A program made the translations under genes and the position numbers. The notes beneath the pieces were generated by a model. That model was not told the origin of the DNA and did no database searches. It was given only the letters and a program-made list of their open reading frames with translations. Positions 1-10,369 of a DNA stretch of 64,000 nt are shown one piece after another. Source of the DNA: Trebonia sp963795335. GTDB taxonomy: Bacteria; Actinomycetota; Actinomycetes; Streptosporangiales; Streptosporangiaceae. The DNA is taken from contig CAWCHI010000001.1 in the NCBI GenBank assembly GCA_963795335.1, positions 310,001-374,000 on the forward strand, in the 5' to 3' direction. The first letter of the stretch is position 1, and each line of letters starts with the position of its first letter.

Positions 1-438
1 GCCTGGCCGGCGTCACCCCCAAGGACCTGATCCGGATCCATGTCCGCGGAAGCGGAGCCCACCGGCACGGGCCCTGGGTGGTGCCGAAGGAGCTGGACGT
101 CGGGGTGCACGGTGGCCAGGTGACGCTGGACTTCACCGAGGCGGTCGATCACCCAGCCGGCGCTGCGCATCACCGCCAGCGTGCACGGCGGGGCGCTCGT
201 GCTCGTGACCCGGCCGGGCATCGCGGTCGACGCCGGCGACGTGGCGGTTCACGGCGGGGCGGTCACACTGCCCGAGCCGCCCAGCCCGGGTACCCCCGTA
301 GTGCTGCGGATCGAGCTGGCCGGCTCGGTGCGCGGCGGCGCCATCACCGCCGGGCCGCCCCGGCCGCCCCAGCCGCCCCGGCGGACCTTCTGGCAGTGGC
401 TGAGGCGAGCCCCGCGCCCGCGGGCGATCGCGGGCTGA
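1..438 (+). CDS. DUF1707-type protein, C-terminal part (5' end outside window)
   Basis: This is the C-terminal half of a small actinobacterial protein of the DUF1707 (SHOCT-like) class. The pattern seen is a stretch following WVVP, two HGG-centred beta turns (VHGGQVTLDFTEA and VHGGALVLVTRPG), a third (VHGGAVTL), then PPRPPRRTFWQWLRR-like basic and aromatic residues just before the stop. Proteins of this class begin with a short conserved DUF1707 domain, which must lie left of the window. Translation is open from base 3, but the frame changes near base 150, where GTCGATCAC seems to carry one extra G relative to an in-frame VITQPALRI reading. Function is unknown; related proteins are predicted cell-envelope or regulatory factors. 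It converges on the ABC exporter, with a terminator between them. Confidence 0.65.
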
Positions 439-494
439 GCAACCGGACCGCCCGAGCCTCCGCAGCCGCGGGGCGGGTCCGGGGCAAAGGAAAA

Positions 495-528
495 CCCCCA
501 GGGCGCGCCGGGGGACGCACCCTGGGGG
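495..528 (-). terminator. Intrinsic terminator of the ABC exporter operon
   Basis: CCCCCAGGG at 495-503 pairs perfectly with CCCTGGGGG at 520-528. Read on the minus strand the stem is followed directly by TTTTCCTTT, a proper U-tract, so it ends the minus-strand ABC genes. It can also act for the convergent plus-strand gene. Confidence 0.7.
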
Positions 529-589
529 CCTGGTTCCCAGGGCCGCTGGCTACCGGGGAGTTAGCCGACGGCCCCGGGAAGCGGTGCGG

Positions 590-1315
<726 letters not shown>

Positions 1316-1343
1316 GAACTCTGCTCTCCCTTCCAGGCTCCGG

Positions 1344-2922
1344 TCAGGCGACCTTGGACAGTGCCGCGGCGGGGCGCAGCCGCGCCGCCCGCCAGCCGCC
1401 GAACCCGCCGGCGATCAGCCCGCCGAGGACGGCGAGGGCCACCGCGAGGACGATCGCGGTGATCGTGACCGGCGCGGACAGGTGCACCGCGACGGTCGAG
1501 CGCGGTGTGCGCGGCGTTGGCGAAGCCGCCGCGGAAGCCGCCGCCGGTGGCCGCCGTGCCGCCGCTGGTGCCGCCCGCGGCACCGCCGGCCCCGCCGCCG
1601 AAGCGCTGCGCGCCGCCCGGCGTCGCGGTGCCGGTCGCGCCGCCGAGCGAGGCGCTCAGCGTCGCCGGAGAAGTGGTCGACCAGCGCGGCGCCGAGGAAG
1701 CCGAGCGCCGACGCCGACGACGCCGCCGACGATGCCGATGGCGATCGACTCGCCCATCACCTGGCCGACGATCCGGCGCGACTTCCAGCCGAGCGCCTTC
1801 AGCGTGCCGAACTCACGGATCCGGCGCGACACGGCCGACATGGTGAGCAGGCTGGCGAGCAGGAACGCGGCGATGAGCACCGCGATCGCCAGCCACTTGC
1901 CGAGGCTGTTGGCCAGCGACGCCGCGCTGGACAGCGAGCCGGTGACCTCGCTCGCCAGGCTGTTCTCGTCGGTCACGGTCGAGCCGGGGACCGCGCTCTT
2001 GATCGTGCTCGCCAGCGGGTCGATCTCGTCGCTGCTCGGTCGCCGACACGTAGATGGTGTTGACGTCGTTCTTCAGGTTGGCCAGGGTCTGGGCCTGACG
2101 CCGAGCGGGAGGTAGACGTCGGACGGGCTGTCGCCGGACGGCTCGCTGACGATGCCGACGACAGTGAAGTTGGTCGCGGTGCCCTTGGAGTTGCCGACCG
2201 CGATCGTGGAGCCGACCTTCAGCTTCTCGGTGCGCGGCGTAGCTCGCCTCGACGAGCGCGACGTCCTTGGCTGCTGTCGGCCGCGGTGAAGGTGCGGCCG
2301 GAGCTGACCGTGCCGGTGGACAGCGGGCCGAGCTCGCCGTCGGCGATGTCGACGCCGGTGACGCTGTAGCTGTTGGTGTTGAAGTTGCCGACGAAGCCGC
2401 CGCCGCTGACCGGCGCCGCCGACCTCCGCCGCCGAAGCCGCCGCTCCCGCGGCCGGTGCTGCCGCCGCTGCCGCCGCCGCGCTGTTGAAGGCCGGGACCG
2501 TGCCGCTGACGGTCCGGTCGGTCAGCGTCAGGCCGCCCGCCGCGGCCGCCACGTTGCTCATCTTGGAGATCGTGGTCACCGAGGCGGTAGCTCGATCGAG
2601 GAGAGCGTCGAGGTCCGCCGCCAGCGTGTTGTCGTTGACCTTGCTGCCGGCCGCCTGGCCGCTTGGCCGACGAGCCGAACGTGCCGCGGAAGCTGAAGTC
2701 GAACCCGCCGCCGCCCGCGGCCGCCGGTCGGCGCCTTCGTCACGGTGATGTCGGTGCCGACACCGTACAGCGAGTGCAGGACCGTGGCCTCGGCGTTCTT
2801 GACCCCGGCGACGCCGCGGTCACCGTGATCACCAGGCCGATCCCGAGCGCCAGGCCAATCGCGATGAAGATGGCCTGGCGAGCGCGCCGCCGCAGCTCGC
2901 GCCAGAGGTAGGTAAAGAACAT
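1344..2922 (-). CDS. FtsX-like ABC permease, MacB type (many frameshifts)
   Basis: Permease partner of the downstream ATPase. The N-terminus reads MFFTYLWRELRRRARQ followed by a first membrane helix (AIFIAIGLALGIGLVITVTA), the usual start of MacB-like permeases. A long periplasm-side domain follows, with recognisable pieces such as KLKVGSTIAVG and TNFTVVGIV. The C-terminal half holds three helices (around WLAIAVLIAAFLLASLL, ESIAIGIVGGVVGVG and ITAIVLAVALAVLGGLIAGG) and ends RPAAALSKVA, a classical FtsX tail. At least six frame changes are needed to join these blocks, so the sequence is unreliable here. The extracellular part is rich in Gly/Ala/Pro runs. One full-length gene of about 520 residues is the best explanation; a decayed pseudogene is the alternative. 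Confidence 0.7.
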
Positions 2923-3157
2923 CGGACTCCTCAGCGGACTCAGCTGTATCGCGAGGCCAGGCCGTCCTCGGCAGACAACATGGGCGCGCGGTACCGCCGC
3001 TCCGCAGGGAGCGCATCAAGCCCCGGAGCAGCGGCCGCGCCGATCCACATGCTGGCGGCGGTTCCTGAAAGGTTCCTGTGCCGAAGCTGCGGAACACCGC
3101 GACTGCGGCCCCTTTCCCAGGAGCCGCAGCCTGCGGTTCTCAGGCTGCCGGGCGCGC

Positions 3158-4766
3158 CTAGCGGCGCACCTCGCGCGGCAGGCCGAACTGGACCGACTCG
3201 GTCGTGGTGACCCGCTCGGTCACCGTCACCGGGCCGAGGCCGGACAGCGCGTCGATGATCTCGCTGACGACCGCCGGCGGGGCCGAGGCACCCGCGGTCA
3301 GACCGACCACGGAGACGCCGGACAGCCAGGACAGGTCGATGTCGGTCGCGCCGTCGATGAGGTGGGCGGGCGTGCCCGACCGCTCGCGACCGCTCGACCA
3401 GCCGGACCGAGTTGGAGGAGTTCTTCGAGCCGGCCACCAGCACCAGGTCGGCCTCGTTGGCAACGGCGCGCACAGCCGCCTGCCGGTTGGTGGTGGCGTA
3501 GCAGATGTCGTCGCTGCCGGGCGCGCGCATCTGCGGGAACTTCTCCCGCAGGGCGCCCGGCCACGTCGGCCGCCTCGTCGATGGCCAGGGTGGTCTGCAT
3601 CAGGTAGGCGACCTTGGAGCCGTCGGCGACGTCGAGCGCGGCCACGTCGGCCGCCGTCTGCACCAGCACGGTCGAGTCGGGCGCCTCGCCCAGGGTGCCC
3701 TCGACCTCCTCGTGGCCCGGCGTGGCCGATCAGCGCCAGGGTGTAGCCCTCGCGGGCGAACCGGCGGGCCTCGGCGTGCACCTTCGACACCAGCGGGCAG
3801 GTCGCGTCGATGACCGACAGGCCGCGGCCGTTCGCGTCGTCGCGCACCGCGGGCGACACCCCGTGGGCGGAGAACACCACCGTGGCGCCGTCCGGCACCT
3901 CGTCCAGCTCGTCCACGAAGACCGCGCCGCGGCCCTCCAGGTCGGAGACGACCCGGGTGTTGTGCACGATCTGCTTGCGCACGTAGACCGGCGCGCCGCG
4001 CAGCTCCAGGGCGCGCTCGACGATCTCGATCGCCCGCTCGACCCCGGCGCAGAACGACCGCGGCCCGGCCAGCAGCACAGTCCGCTCGCGGCAGGCGGCG
4101 GCCCACTTCTCGATCGACCGGGGCGGCCTGGCGGAGCGACTTCAGGGCCGCGATCCCGCCGCCGGACCATCCCCGGGCCGAACCCGGCGTCGGACACCGC
4201 CCGGATCGACCGCCAGCGGGCGGCCGGCCGCGGCCGCCGCGCAGCGCGCCCGACTCCATGTCGGCCACCAGGTAGCCGCCGGCCGCGAGCCGCTCCCGGT
4301 CGCTCCCGCGCACCAGCTTCGGCACCGTGACCACGCGCCCGGCCCGGGCGCGGAGCCCGGCCCGGCCCAGCTCGGCCGCCAGCAGGCCGGCCCCGGGCAG
4401 CGTCACGGTAGTCTCGCCGTCGGTCACCGCCGACGCGACCACCAGGTCGCCGGGGGCGAGGTCGTCGCTCAGGCCGGCCGCGGTGCCCATCACGGCCAGC
4501 GCCCCGAACGAAGTCGGCCCGGCCTTGGCGGCCGCCTTCCGCCCCCGGGAAGCCCCCAGGCCGGCGGTCACCACGATGCTGGCCGGGTCGGTGAGGCCGC
4601 GGCGGACCGCGTTCGCCTCAAGGCGCAGCGGCGCGAGGACGAGCAGGCCGGTGCCCGGTTTTACCGACTCAGGCTCCGGCTGATTAGACATCGCTGGCCC
4701 AGCTCCCTCTTGCTCGGTCGCGTCCAGTGCGGCGGGCGCGCCAGGCTGCGAAATGGTCTCAGTCAT
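3158..4766 (-). CDS. ispH: Probable HpnG-like nucleosidase fused to IspH (frameshifted)
   Basis: After a flexible N-terminus of about 40 residues comes a phosphorylase/nucleosidase domain (GLLVLAPLRLEANAVRRG, VTAGLGAS, VADMESGAL, then AVSDAGFGPGMV) like the hopanoid-associated phosphorylase HpnG. With no stop codon, a linker (GIAALKSLRQAAPV, then EKWAAACRERT) leads into 4-hydroxy-3-methylbut-2-enyl diphosphate reductase (VLLAGPRSFCAGVERAI). IspH landmarks are all present: FCAGV, KQIVHNTRVV, FSAHGV, DATCPLV, ALIGHAG, QTTLAIDE and DICYATTNRQ, which supply the three iron-sulfur cysteines and catalytic histidines. Frame changes occur near 4203, 4153, 4113, 3720, 3555 and 3390. Several are one extra G in a GTC-ATC context. 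The start is ATG at 4766, with ATG at 4691 as an alternative. It is the last gene of the hopanoid operon, 12 bp after shc. Two separate genes remain possible if the linker were misread. Confidence 0.75.
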
Positions 4767-4778
4767 GAGAAGTACCCC

Positions 4779-6776
4779 TCACGCTCGGTTGGCCCTGGGG
4801 GGCGACCCCTGGAACCCCCGCACAAACCGGCCGAGCGCGGAGACGGGAAACGCCAGCCGGTACAGGTGGTAGTTCAGGTAGAAGTCGCCCGGGAAGCCCG
4901 TACCGGTGTAATACGGCTCGTCCCAGGTGCCGTCGGGCCGCTGGGTCCCGGCCAGCCAGCGCAGGCCGCGCTCGGCCGCCTTGCCGTCGCGCTCGCCCGC
5001 GGCCAGCAGCGCCAGCAGCGCCCAGGCCGTCTGCGAGGCGGTGGAGGCACCCCGGCCCGACCACTGCGCCGGGTCGTCGTAGGAGCGAAGGTCCTCACCC
5101 CAGCCGCCGTCGTCGTTCTGGACCGATTCGAGCCACGCGACCGCCCGGCGGATCTGCGGCTTGCCCGGCTTGACCCCGGCCGCGATGAGCGCCGGGACGA
5201 CCGCGCCGGTGCCATAGAGATAGTTGGCGCCCCAGCGGCCGAACCAGGACCCGTCCGGTTCCTGGTTCTTCAGCAGCCAGATCACACCGCGCCGGCAGGC
5301 GGTCTCGGCGGCCAGCCCCTCGGCCGCCAGCGCCTCCACGATGTGCGCGGTGACGTCGGCGCTGGGCGGGTCGATGACCGCCCCGAAGTCGCAGAACGGC
5401 AGCTTGGTGACCAGTTGCCGGGTGTTGTCGGCGTCGAAAGCGCCCCAGCCGCCGTCCTTGCACTGCATGCCCTCGAGCCAGCGCAGGCCGCGGCGGATCG
5501 CCGCCCGGTTCTCCCCCGCCCGCTTGTCCAGGTCCACCCGGCGCAGCGCCAGGACGACCTCGGCGGTGTCGTCGGTGTCGGCGTAGTTGTCGTTGTCGAA
5601 CTCGAACGCCCAGCCGGCCGGGGCGGTGTGCGGGCGGCGCACCTGCCAGTCGCCGGGCTGGCGGATCTCCTCCGCCAGGATCCATTCCGCCGCGCTGACC
5701 AGGGCCGGGTGGTCCGGCCGGAGGCCGGCGTCCTCCAGCGCGGTCATCGACAGCACCGTGTCCCAGACCGGCGACTGGCACGCCTCGAGGCGGCGCATGC
5801 CGTTCTCACGGATGGTGTAGCGCTCCAGGCCGGCCAGGGCCTGCGCCAGCACCGGGCTGTCGAGGCTGTAGCCCATCAAGTGCAGCGCCATGACCGAGTA
5901 GACCCACGGCGGCTGGATACCGCCCCAGCAGCCGTCGGCCTCCTGGCGGGCGATGATCCAGTCGGCGCAGCGCCGCAGGGCCGCCCGCCGGGCCCGGGAC
6001 GGCATCTTCGGCTCGGCCACGTGCAGCACCTTGTCCAGGGCGGCGAAGCCGGCTGACCAGGGGTCCCGCTGGCCGCCCTTCGGCGGCAGCCCGGGGACCT
6101 TGGCGTACAGCTCGTCGACGGTGAACGGCACCGGGACGGCGGGCTTGAACGACGCGACCACCGCGAGCGCGACGATCGTTTGCCGGGCCCAGCAGCCCCA
6201 GTCGTAGATGTTCAGCGGGAACCACGAGGGCAGGTAGATAACCTCGGGCGGGATGACCGGCAGGGCGTCCCAGTCCCACAGGCCGGACAGCGCCAGCCAC
6301 ATCCGGGTGAACACCCGGGTCGCGGTGAGGCCGCCGCCCGCGGTGATCCAGCCGGCCGCCGCCCGCAGGTGCGGCGCGTCGGCCGGGTCGCCCGCCAGCC
6401 GCAGCGCGACGTAGGCCTCGACCGTGGTGGACAGGTCGCCCGGTCCGCCGTGGAAGTTGGCCCAGGTGCCGTCCTCGCGCTGCTGCGAGCGGATCCAGAC
6501 CGCGGTCTGCGCCGCGTCGGTCTCGGTCAAGATGCCGAGGAAGTGCCGCAGCATGACGTCCTCGGCGTCCATGGTCACGTTGGTCTCGAGCTCGCCGATC
6601 CACCAGCCGCGGGGATCCTGCAGCCGGAGCAGGTGATCGCGGGCGCGGGCGAGCGTACCCGCGACGACCTCGCCCAGGTCGCCGTCGGGCACGATGGGAG
6701 AGGTGGGGGGCAGCGCGCCGGGTGCGGAGTCCGCTTCCGTGCCGCGGGTCGGGGCCCGGCGGAAGGCCGTTGTCAC
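4779..6776 (-). CDS. shc: Squalene-hopene cyclase
   Basis: Intact 665-residue squalene-hopene cyclase, which folds linear squalene into pentacyclic hopene or hopanol at the membrane. The acid motif DTDDTAEV lies near residue 400 (DNDNYADTDD), supplying the proton that starts the cascade. Several QW repeats are visible, among them QEPDGSWFGRWG and QNDDGGWGED, as well as the conserved YDWGCWARQT and PPEVIYLPSWFPLN segments lining the cavity. The N-terminus opens with a short disordered stretch before LARARDHLLRLQDPRGWW. Start is GTG at 6776, 7 bp after the polyprenyl synthase stop, so the two are translated in series. This is the defining gene of the operon and, unlike its neighbours on either side, it contains no frameshift. 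Confidence 0.97.
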   Translation of the reverse strand: MTTAFRRAPTRGTEADSAPGALPPTSPIVPDGDLGEVVAGTLARARDHLLRLQDPRGWWIGELETNVTMDAEDVMLRHFLGILTETDAAQTAVWIRSQQREDGTWANFHGGPGDLSTTVEAYVALRLAGDPADAPHLRAAAGWITAGGGLTATRVFTRMWLALSGLWDWDALPVIPPEVIYLPSWFPLNIYDWGCWARQTIVALAVVASFKPAVPVPFTVDELYAKVPGLPPKGGQRDPWSAGFAALDKVLHVAEPKMPSRARRAALRRCADWIIARQEADGCWGGIQPPWVYSVMALHLMGYSLDSPVLAQALAGLERYTIRENGMRRLEACQSPVWDTVLSMTALEDAGLRPDHPALVSAAEWILAEEIRQPGDWQVRRPHTAPAGWAFEFDNDNYADTDDTAEVVLALRRVDLDKRAGENRAAIRRGLRWLEGMQCKDGGWGAFDADNTRQLVTKLPFCDFGAVIDPPSADVTAHIVEALAAEGLAAETACRRGVIWLLKNQEPDGSWFGRWGANYLYGTGAVVPALIAAGVKPGKPQIRRAVAWLESVQNDDGGWGEDLRSYDDPAQWSGRGASTASQTAWALLALLAAGERDGKAAERGLRWLAGTQRPDGTWDEPYYTGTGFPGDFYLNYHLYRLAFPVSALGRFVRGFQGSPPRANRA

Positions 6777-6783
6777 GGGCGGT

Positions 6784-7800
6784 TCACCACTGCCGGGCGG
6801 TGATGAACTCGGCGATGGCGAGGAACTCGGCCCGCACGTCGGCCGGGACCCCGATGCCGTCGAGGGAGGCGGCGGCGGCCCTCAGCCGGTCGTCGGCCTC
6901 CTTCTCGGCCCAGGCCTTGCCCCCCGCCGCGGCCACCAGGCCGGCCGCCCGGGCGACGTCCTCTTCCGACAGGTCGCCGTCGGCGGCCAGCAGTTCCCTC
7001 AGCTCGGTCGCCTCCGGGGTACCACTGCTCAGGGCGGCCACCACCGGCAGCGACTTCTTGCGGGCGCGGAGGTCGGCCCCGACCGGCTTGCCGGTGACCT
7101 CGGTCGCCCCCCAGATGCCAAGCAGGTCGTCAGTCAGCTGGAAGGCCAGCCCGACGTGGCCGCCGAACTCGGCCAGGCCCATCGCCAGTTCGGGCGGGGC
7201 CCCCACGTGGACCGCGCCGATCGTGCAGGCGCAGGCCATCAGGGCGGCGGTCTTGTCCCCGGCCATCTCGATGCACTCGTCCAGGGTGACGTCGCCGCGC
7301 TCCTCGAACGCCAGGTCCTCCCCCTGCCCGGCGATCAGCCGCTGCACCGCGGTCGACAGGCAGCGGGCCGCCCACGGGCCGCCGGGAGCGGTGTCCTCCA
7401 GCAGCAGGTCGTTGGCCAGCGCCAGCAGCGCGTCACCGGCCAGGATGGCGGCCCCGACGCCAAACACGGTCCAGGCCGTCGGGCGGTGCCGCCGCTCGAT
7501 GTCGCCGTCCATGATGTCGTCGTGCAGGAGCGAGAAGTTGTGCACGAGCTCGACCGCGACGGCGGCGCTGACGCCGCGCTCGGGCGCCACCCCGGCCGCC
7601 CGGGCCGACAGCAGCGCGAGCGCCGGGCGCAGCGCCTTCCCCGCCCCGACCGAGATCGGGTTCCCTTCGGCGTCGGCCAGCCCGTAGTGGTAGGCGGCCA
7701 CCCGGCGAACGCGGGGGCTCAGCCGGTTGATGGCGGCCTCGGTAGCCGGGCCGACCAGGTCACGTGCGATGGCAACGCCAGCGGGCATCACGACCGTCAT
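6784..7800 (-). CDS. Polyprenyl (farnesyl) diphosphate synthase of the hopanoid operon
   Basis: Intact 338-residue trans-prenyltransferase of the FPP/GGPP synthase family, expected to make the farnesyl diphosphate used for squalene. The first aspartate-rich motif is LLHDDIMDGD; the second is QLTDDLLGIWG, where the last aspartate of the usual DDxxD is Gly, as is common in actinobacterial members. KALRPALALL contains the conserved Arg, and TGKPVGADLRARKKSLPV holds the substrate-binding lysines. The residues just before the first motif (VELVHNFSLLHDD) have Phe-Ser upstream of the aspartates, consistent with a short-chain product, though chain length is an inference. Its ATG overlaps the stop of the upstream hpnE in an ATGA arrangement, indicating translational coupling. 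Confidence 0.93.
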   Translation of the reverse strand: MTVVMPAGVAIARDLVGPATEAAINRLSPRVRRVAAYHYGLADAEGNPISVGAGKALRPALALLSARAAGVAPERGVSAAVAVELVHNFSLLHDDIMDGDIERRHRPTAWTVFGVGAAILAGDALLALANDLLLEDTAPGGPWAARCLSTAVQRLIAGQGEDLAFEERGDVTLDECIEMAGDKTAALMACACTIGAVHVGAPPELAMGLAEFGGHVGLAFQLTDDLLGIWGATEVTGKPVGADLRARKKSLPVVAALSSGTPEATELRELLAADGDLSEEDVARAAGLVAAAGGKAWAEKEADDRLRAAAASLDGIGVPADVRAEFLAIAEFITARQW

Positions 7801-9423
7801 GAGCGCACCTCCCTCTCATCCGCTTCCACGTTCACTTCGGCTTTTTCCACGTCAGTCACAGCAGCATCCTCAGAAGTCACGGCGTCCTCAGCAAGCTCAG
7901 CGGGCAGGCTGTCTATTCCGGGCGGGACCACGTCCCCGACCCGGACCGCGCTCGGCGGCGCCTCCGGTACCGTGGCGCTTTGTGCCACCGGAGGCGCGGC
8001 CGAGCGCTCACGGGGGGTACGGGGGTCGCCCCCCCGGAGGACAACGGCCGCGTGTCGTGCAGCGCGATCACCGCGTTCAGGCCGCTGCGGACCGCGCCCT
8101 CCATCGTGTCGGGCCAGCCCGTGTCGGTCCAGGCGCCCGCCAGGACCAGGCCGGGCAGCTGGGTGGCGGCGGGCGGGCGGAGCTTCGCGGTGCCCGGCAC
8201 CTGGCGGAACGTGGCGCGCTTCTCGCGGGTCACAAAGAACTCGGTCACGGTCGCGTCCCTGGCCGCAGGCAGCAGCTCCGCCAGCGCCGCCACGAACTGC
8301 TCGCGCAGCTCCGCGACCGGCTTGTTCGCGTACTCGTCGGCCGCCGACAGGGAAATCGCCAGGTACTGGCCCGTACTGTGCTGGCCGCACTGGCGCGTTC
8401 ATCCAGGCCGGAGATCCGGGTCCGGTCGAACACCCACTGCACCGGGGAGTCGACCGCCGCCGCGAACGGCGCGTCCATCACCGTGCGGTCGTAGATGACG
8501 TGCACGTTGACGATCGGGAGCGGCGCCCAGCCCGGCCCAGCCGTCGGTGACGCCGGCCGGCAGCGCGCCGGCCGGGATCAGCCGGGCCGCCTGCTCGTGC
8601 GGCACCGCCAGCACCACCGCGTCCGCCAGCAGCACGGCGGATTCCCCGCCCCCGCCCCCGTCCTGCTCCCCGCGCCCGACCCGGACCAGGAACTCGTGGT
8701 CGCCCTTGGGCTCGACCGCCGCCACCTTGGCGCCGGTCCGGACGGTCGCGCCGAGCCGGTCGAGCAGCCGGGCGGCGGCGGTCCCGTGCAGCTCGCCCAG
8801 CGCCAGCGCGGGCACCCCGATGTCGGCCGCGTCCGCGTCACCGAGCAGCCCGGTCTTCACCACCACAGCCGCCAGCGCCAGGCTGGCGTCGTCGCCCGGC
8901 ACGTTCAGCGAGGACACCGAGAACAGGTCCCACAGCACCCGCCGGGTCCGCTCGTCCTGGCCGTGGGCCGCGAGCCAGTCGCCCAGGGCGAGCTCGTCGG
9001 TCGCCGGGTCCTTCTCATCCAGGCGGCGGAAGGCGAGCGCGGCCAGGGAAAGCCGCATCCGTTCGGCGAAATTCAGGAAGGGGTACCCCAGGAGGGCCGG
9101 CAGCATGTGCAGCGGGGCGGGGAGGCGGCGGCGCCTCGAGCTCGGCCTGCTTCCCGGGAGCGAGCACGGTGACGTCGAACCGGGGCTGCAGCGGGGCGTG
9201 CTCCGTCATGCCGAGCCGGTCGAGCAGCCCGCGGTAGGCGGTGCAGCAGCGCAGGAACACGTGCTGCCCGGTGTCGATGACCAGGCCGTCGCGGTTGAAC
9301 GACATCGTCGCGCCGCCCAGCCGGGGCTTCGCCTCCAGCAGCGTGACCTCGTGGTCCGCCTTGGCCGAGGGCGACCGCCGCGGTAATGCCGGCCAGGCCG
9401 CCGCCGATCACCACGGCCTTCAC
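7797..9423 (-). CDS. hpnE: HpnE, hydroxysqualene dehydroxylase (frameshifted)
   Basis: FAD-dependent amine-oxidase-like enzyme that reduces hydroxysqualene to squalene. The N-terminus reads VKAVVIGGGLAGITAAVAL, a dinucleotide-binding GxGxxG loop. It is followed by DGLVIDTGQHVFLRCC, the substrate-domain segment AERMRLSLAALAFRRLD, and the C-terminal FAD contact region LPGLVLAGAWTDTGWPDTMEGAVRSGLNA, split here as two motifs. Start is GTG at 9423 within a GTGA overlap with the hpnD stop, and the gene ends in an ATGA overlap with the next gene. Frame changes near 9370, 9125, 8540, 8400 and 8020 break it into pieces. The C-terminus has an acidic low-complexity tail (EDAVTSEDAAV). Length after repair is about 540 residues, a little longer than usual because of that tail. 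Confidence 0.88.
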
Positions 9424-10366
9424 CGGACGGCTCCCGAGCGGTACTTCCAGCGGTCGAAGCCGGCCAGCGCCTGCGCCGCGACCAGCGCCTTCTCGCGGCC
9501 GGGGAGGGACATGCGGCCCTCGAGGACGGCGTGCGGGTTGCGTCGCGATGCGCTCGAGCAGGCGGCGGTAGATGCCGGCCATCGCGCCGGTGCAGGCGGC
9601 GCTGCGGCGGTCGATGGTGGCCAGCAGCCGCAGGCCGCTGCCGTACCACTCGCGGGCCCGGCTGGCCTCGAACTCGACCAGGTTGGCGAACCGGGCCTGC
9701 ATGGCCGCGTCCGGGAACGGCTCGGGCGCGCCGAACGGGGCGAACTCGATGCCGAACTTGTCCAGGTCCTCGTCCGGCAGGTAGACCCGGCCGCTGAGGA
9801 AGTCCTCGCGCACGTCGCGCAGGATGTTGGTCAGCTGCAGGGCGACGCCGAGGTCGTCGGCCAGCTTGGCCTGCCGCTCCGGCTGCCCTGGCTTTGACTC
9901 TGCTGTCCCGTAGACGCCGAGCGACAGCCGCCCGATCGAGCCCGCCACGCACCGGCAGTACCACAGCAGGTCGTCGAACGTCTGGTAGGTCTTGCCGTCG
10001 ACGTCGGCCAGACAGCCGTCGATCAGCTCGGTGAACGCCTCCAGCGGGATGGGCGAGCCGGCGGCCCGCGTCGTCCAGCGCGACCAGCACCGGGTCGCTG
10101 CCGTCGAGCGTGCGGTCGGCCCCGGTGGCGCCCCGGACCCGGGCGGCGAGGGTGCGGACCTGCTCCCGGGCCGCTTCCAGCAGCGCGGTCTTCTCAGCCG
10201 CGGGGAGGTCGCCGTCGCCGATGTCATCGATCCGGCGAGCGTAGGCGTAGACAGCGGCCAGCGCCCGGCGCTTGACCGCGGGCAGCAGCCTGATCCCGTA
10301 GGCGAAGTTCCGCGCCTGCTCCCAGGTGATCTGCTCGCACTGGGCGTAGGCTTCCTCGGCGTTCAC
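9420..10366 (-). CDS. hpnD: HpnD, presqualene diphosphate synthase (frameshifted)
   Basis: Squalene/phytoene synthase family member that condenses two farnesyl diphosphates to presqualene diphosphate. It starts GTG (MNAEEAYAQCEQITWEQARN) and contains ARNFAYGIRLLP, the first aspartate motif YARRIDDIGDGD, and the second, LTNILRDVREDFLSGR followed by VYLPDEDLDKFG. The C-terminal half (AAMQARFANLVEFEASRARE, GIYRRLLERIA) is typical. Frame changes near 10065 and 9535 must be bridged; the corrected end reads REKALVAAQALAGFDRWKYR before a stop at 9420. Only three bases separate it from hpnC and its stop overlaps the hpnE start. The length of about 315 residues fits HpnD. Confidence 0.9.
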
Positions 10367-10369
10367 TGC

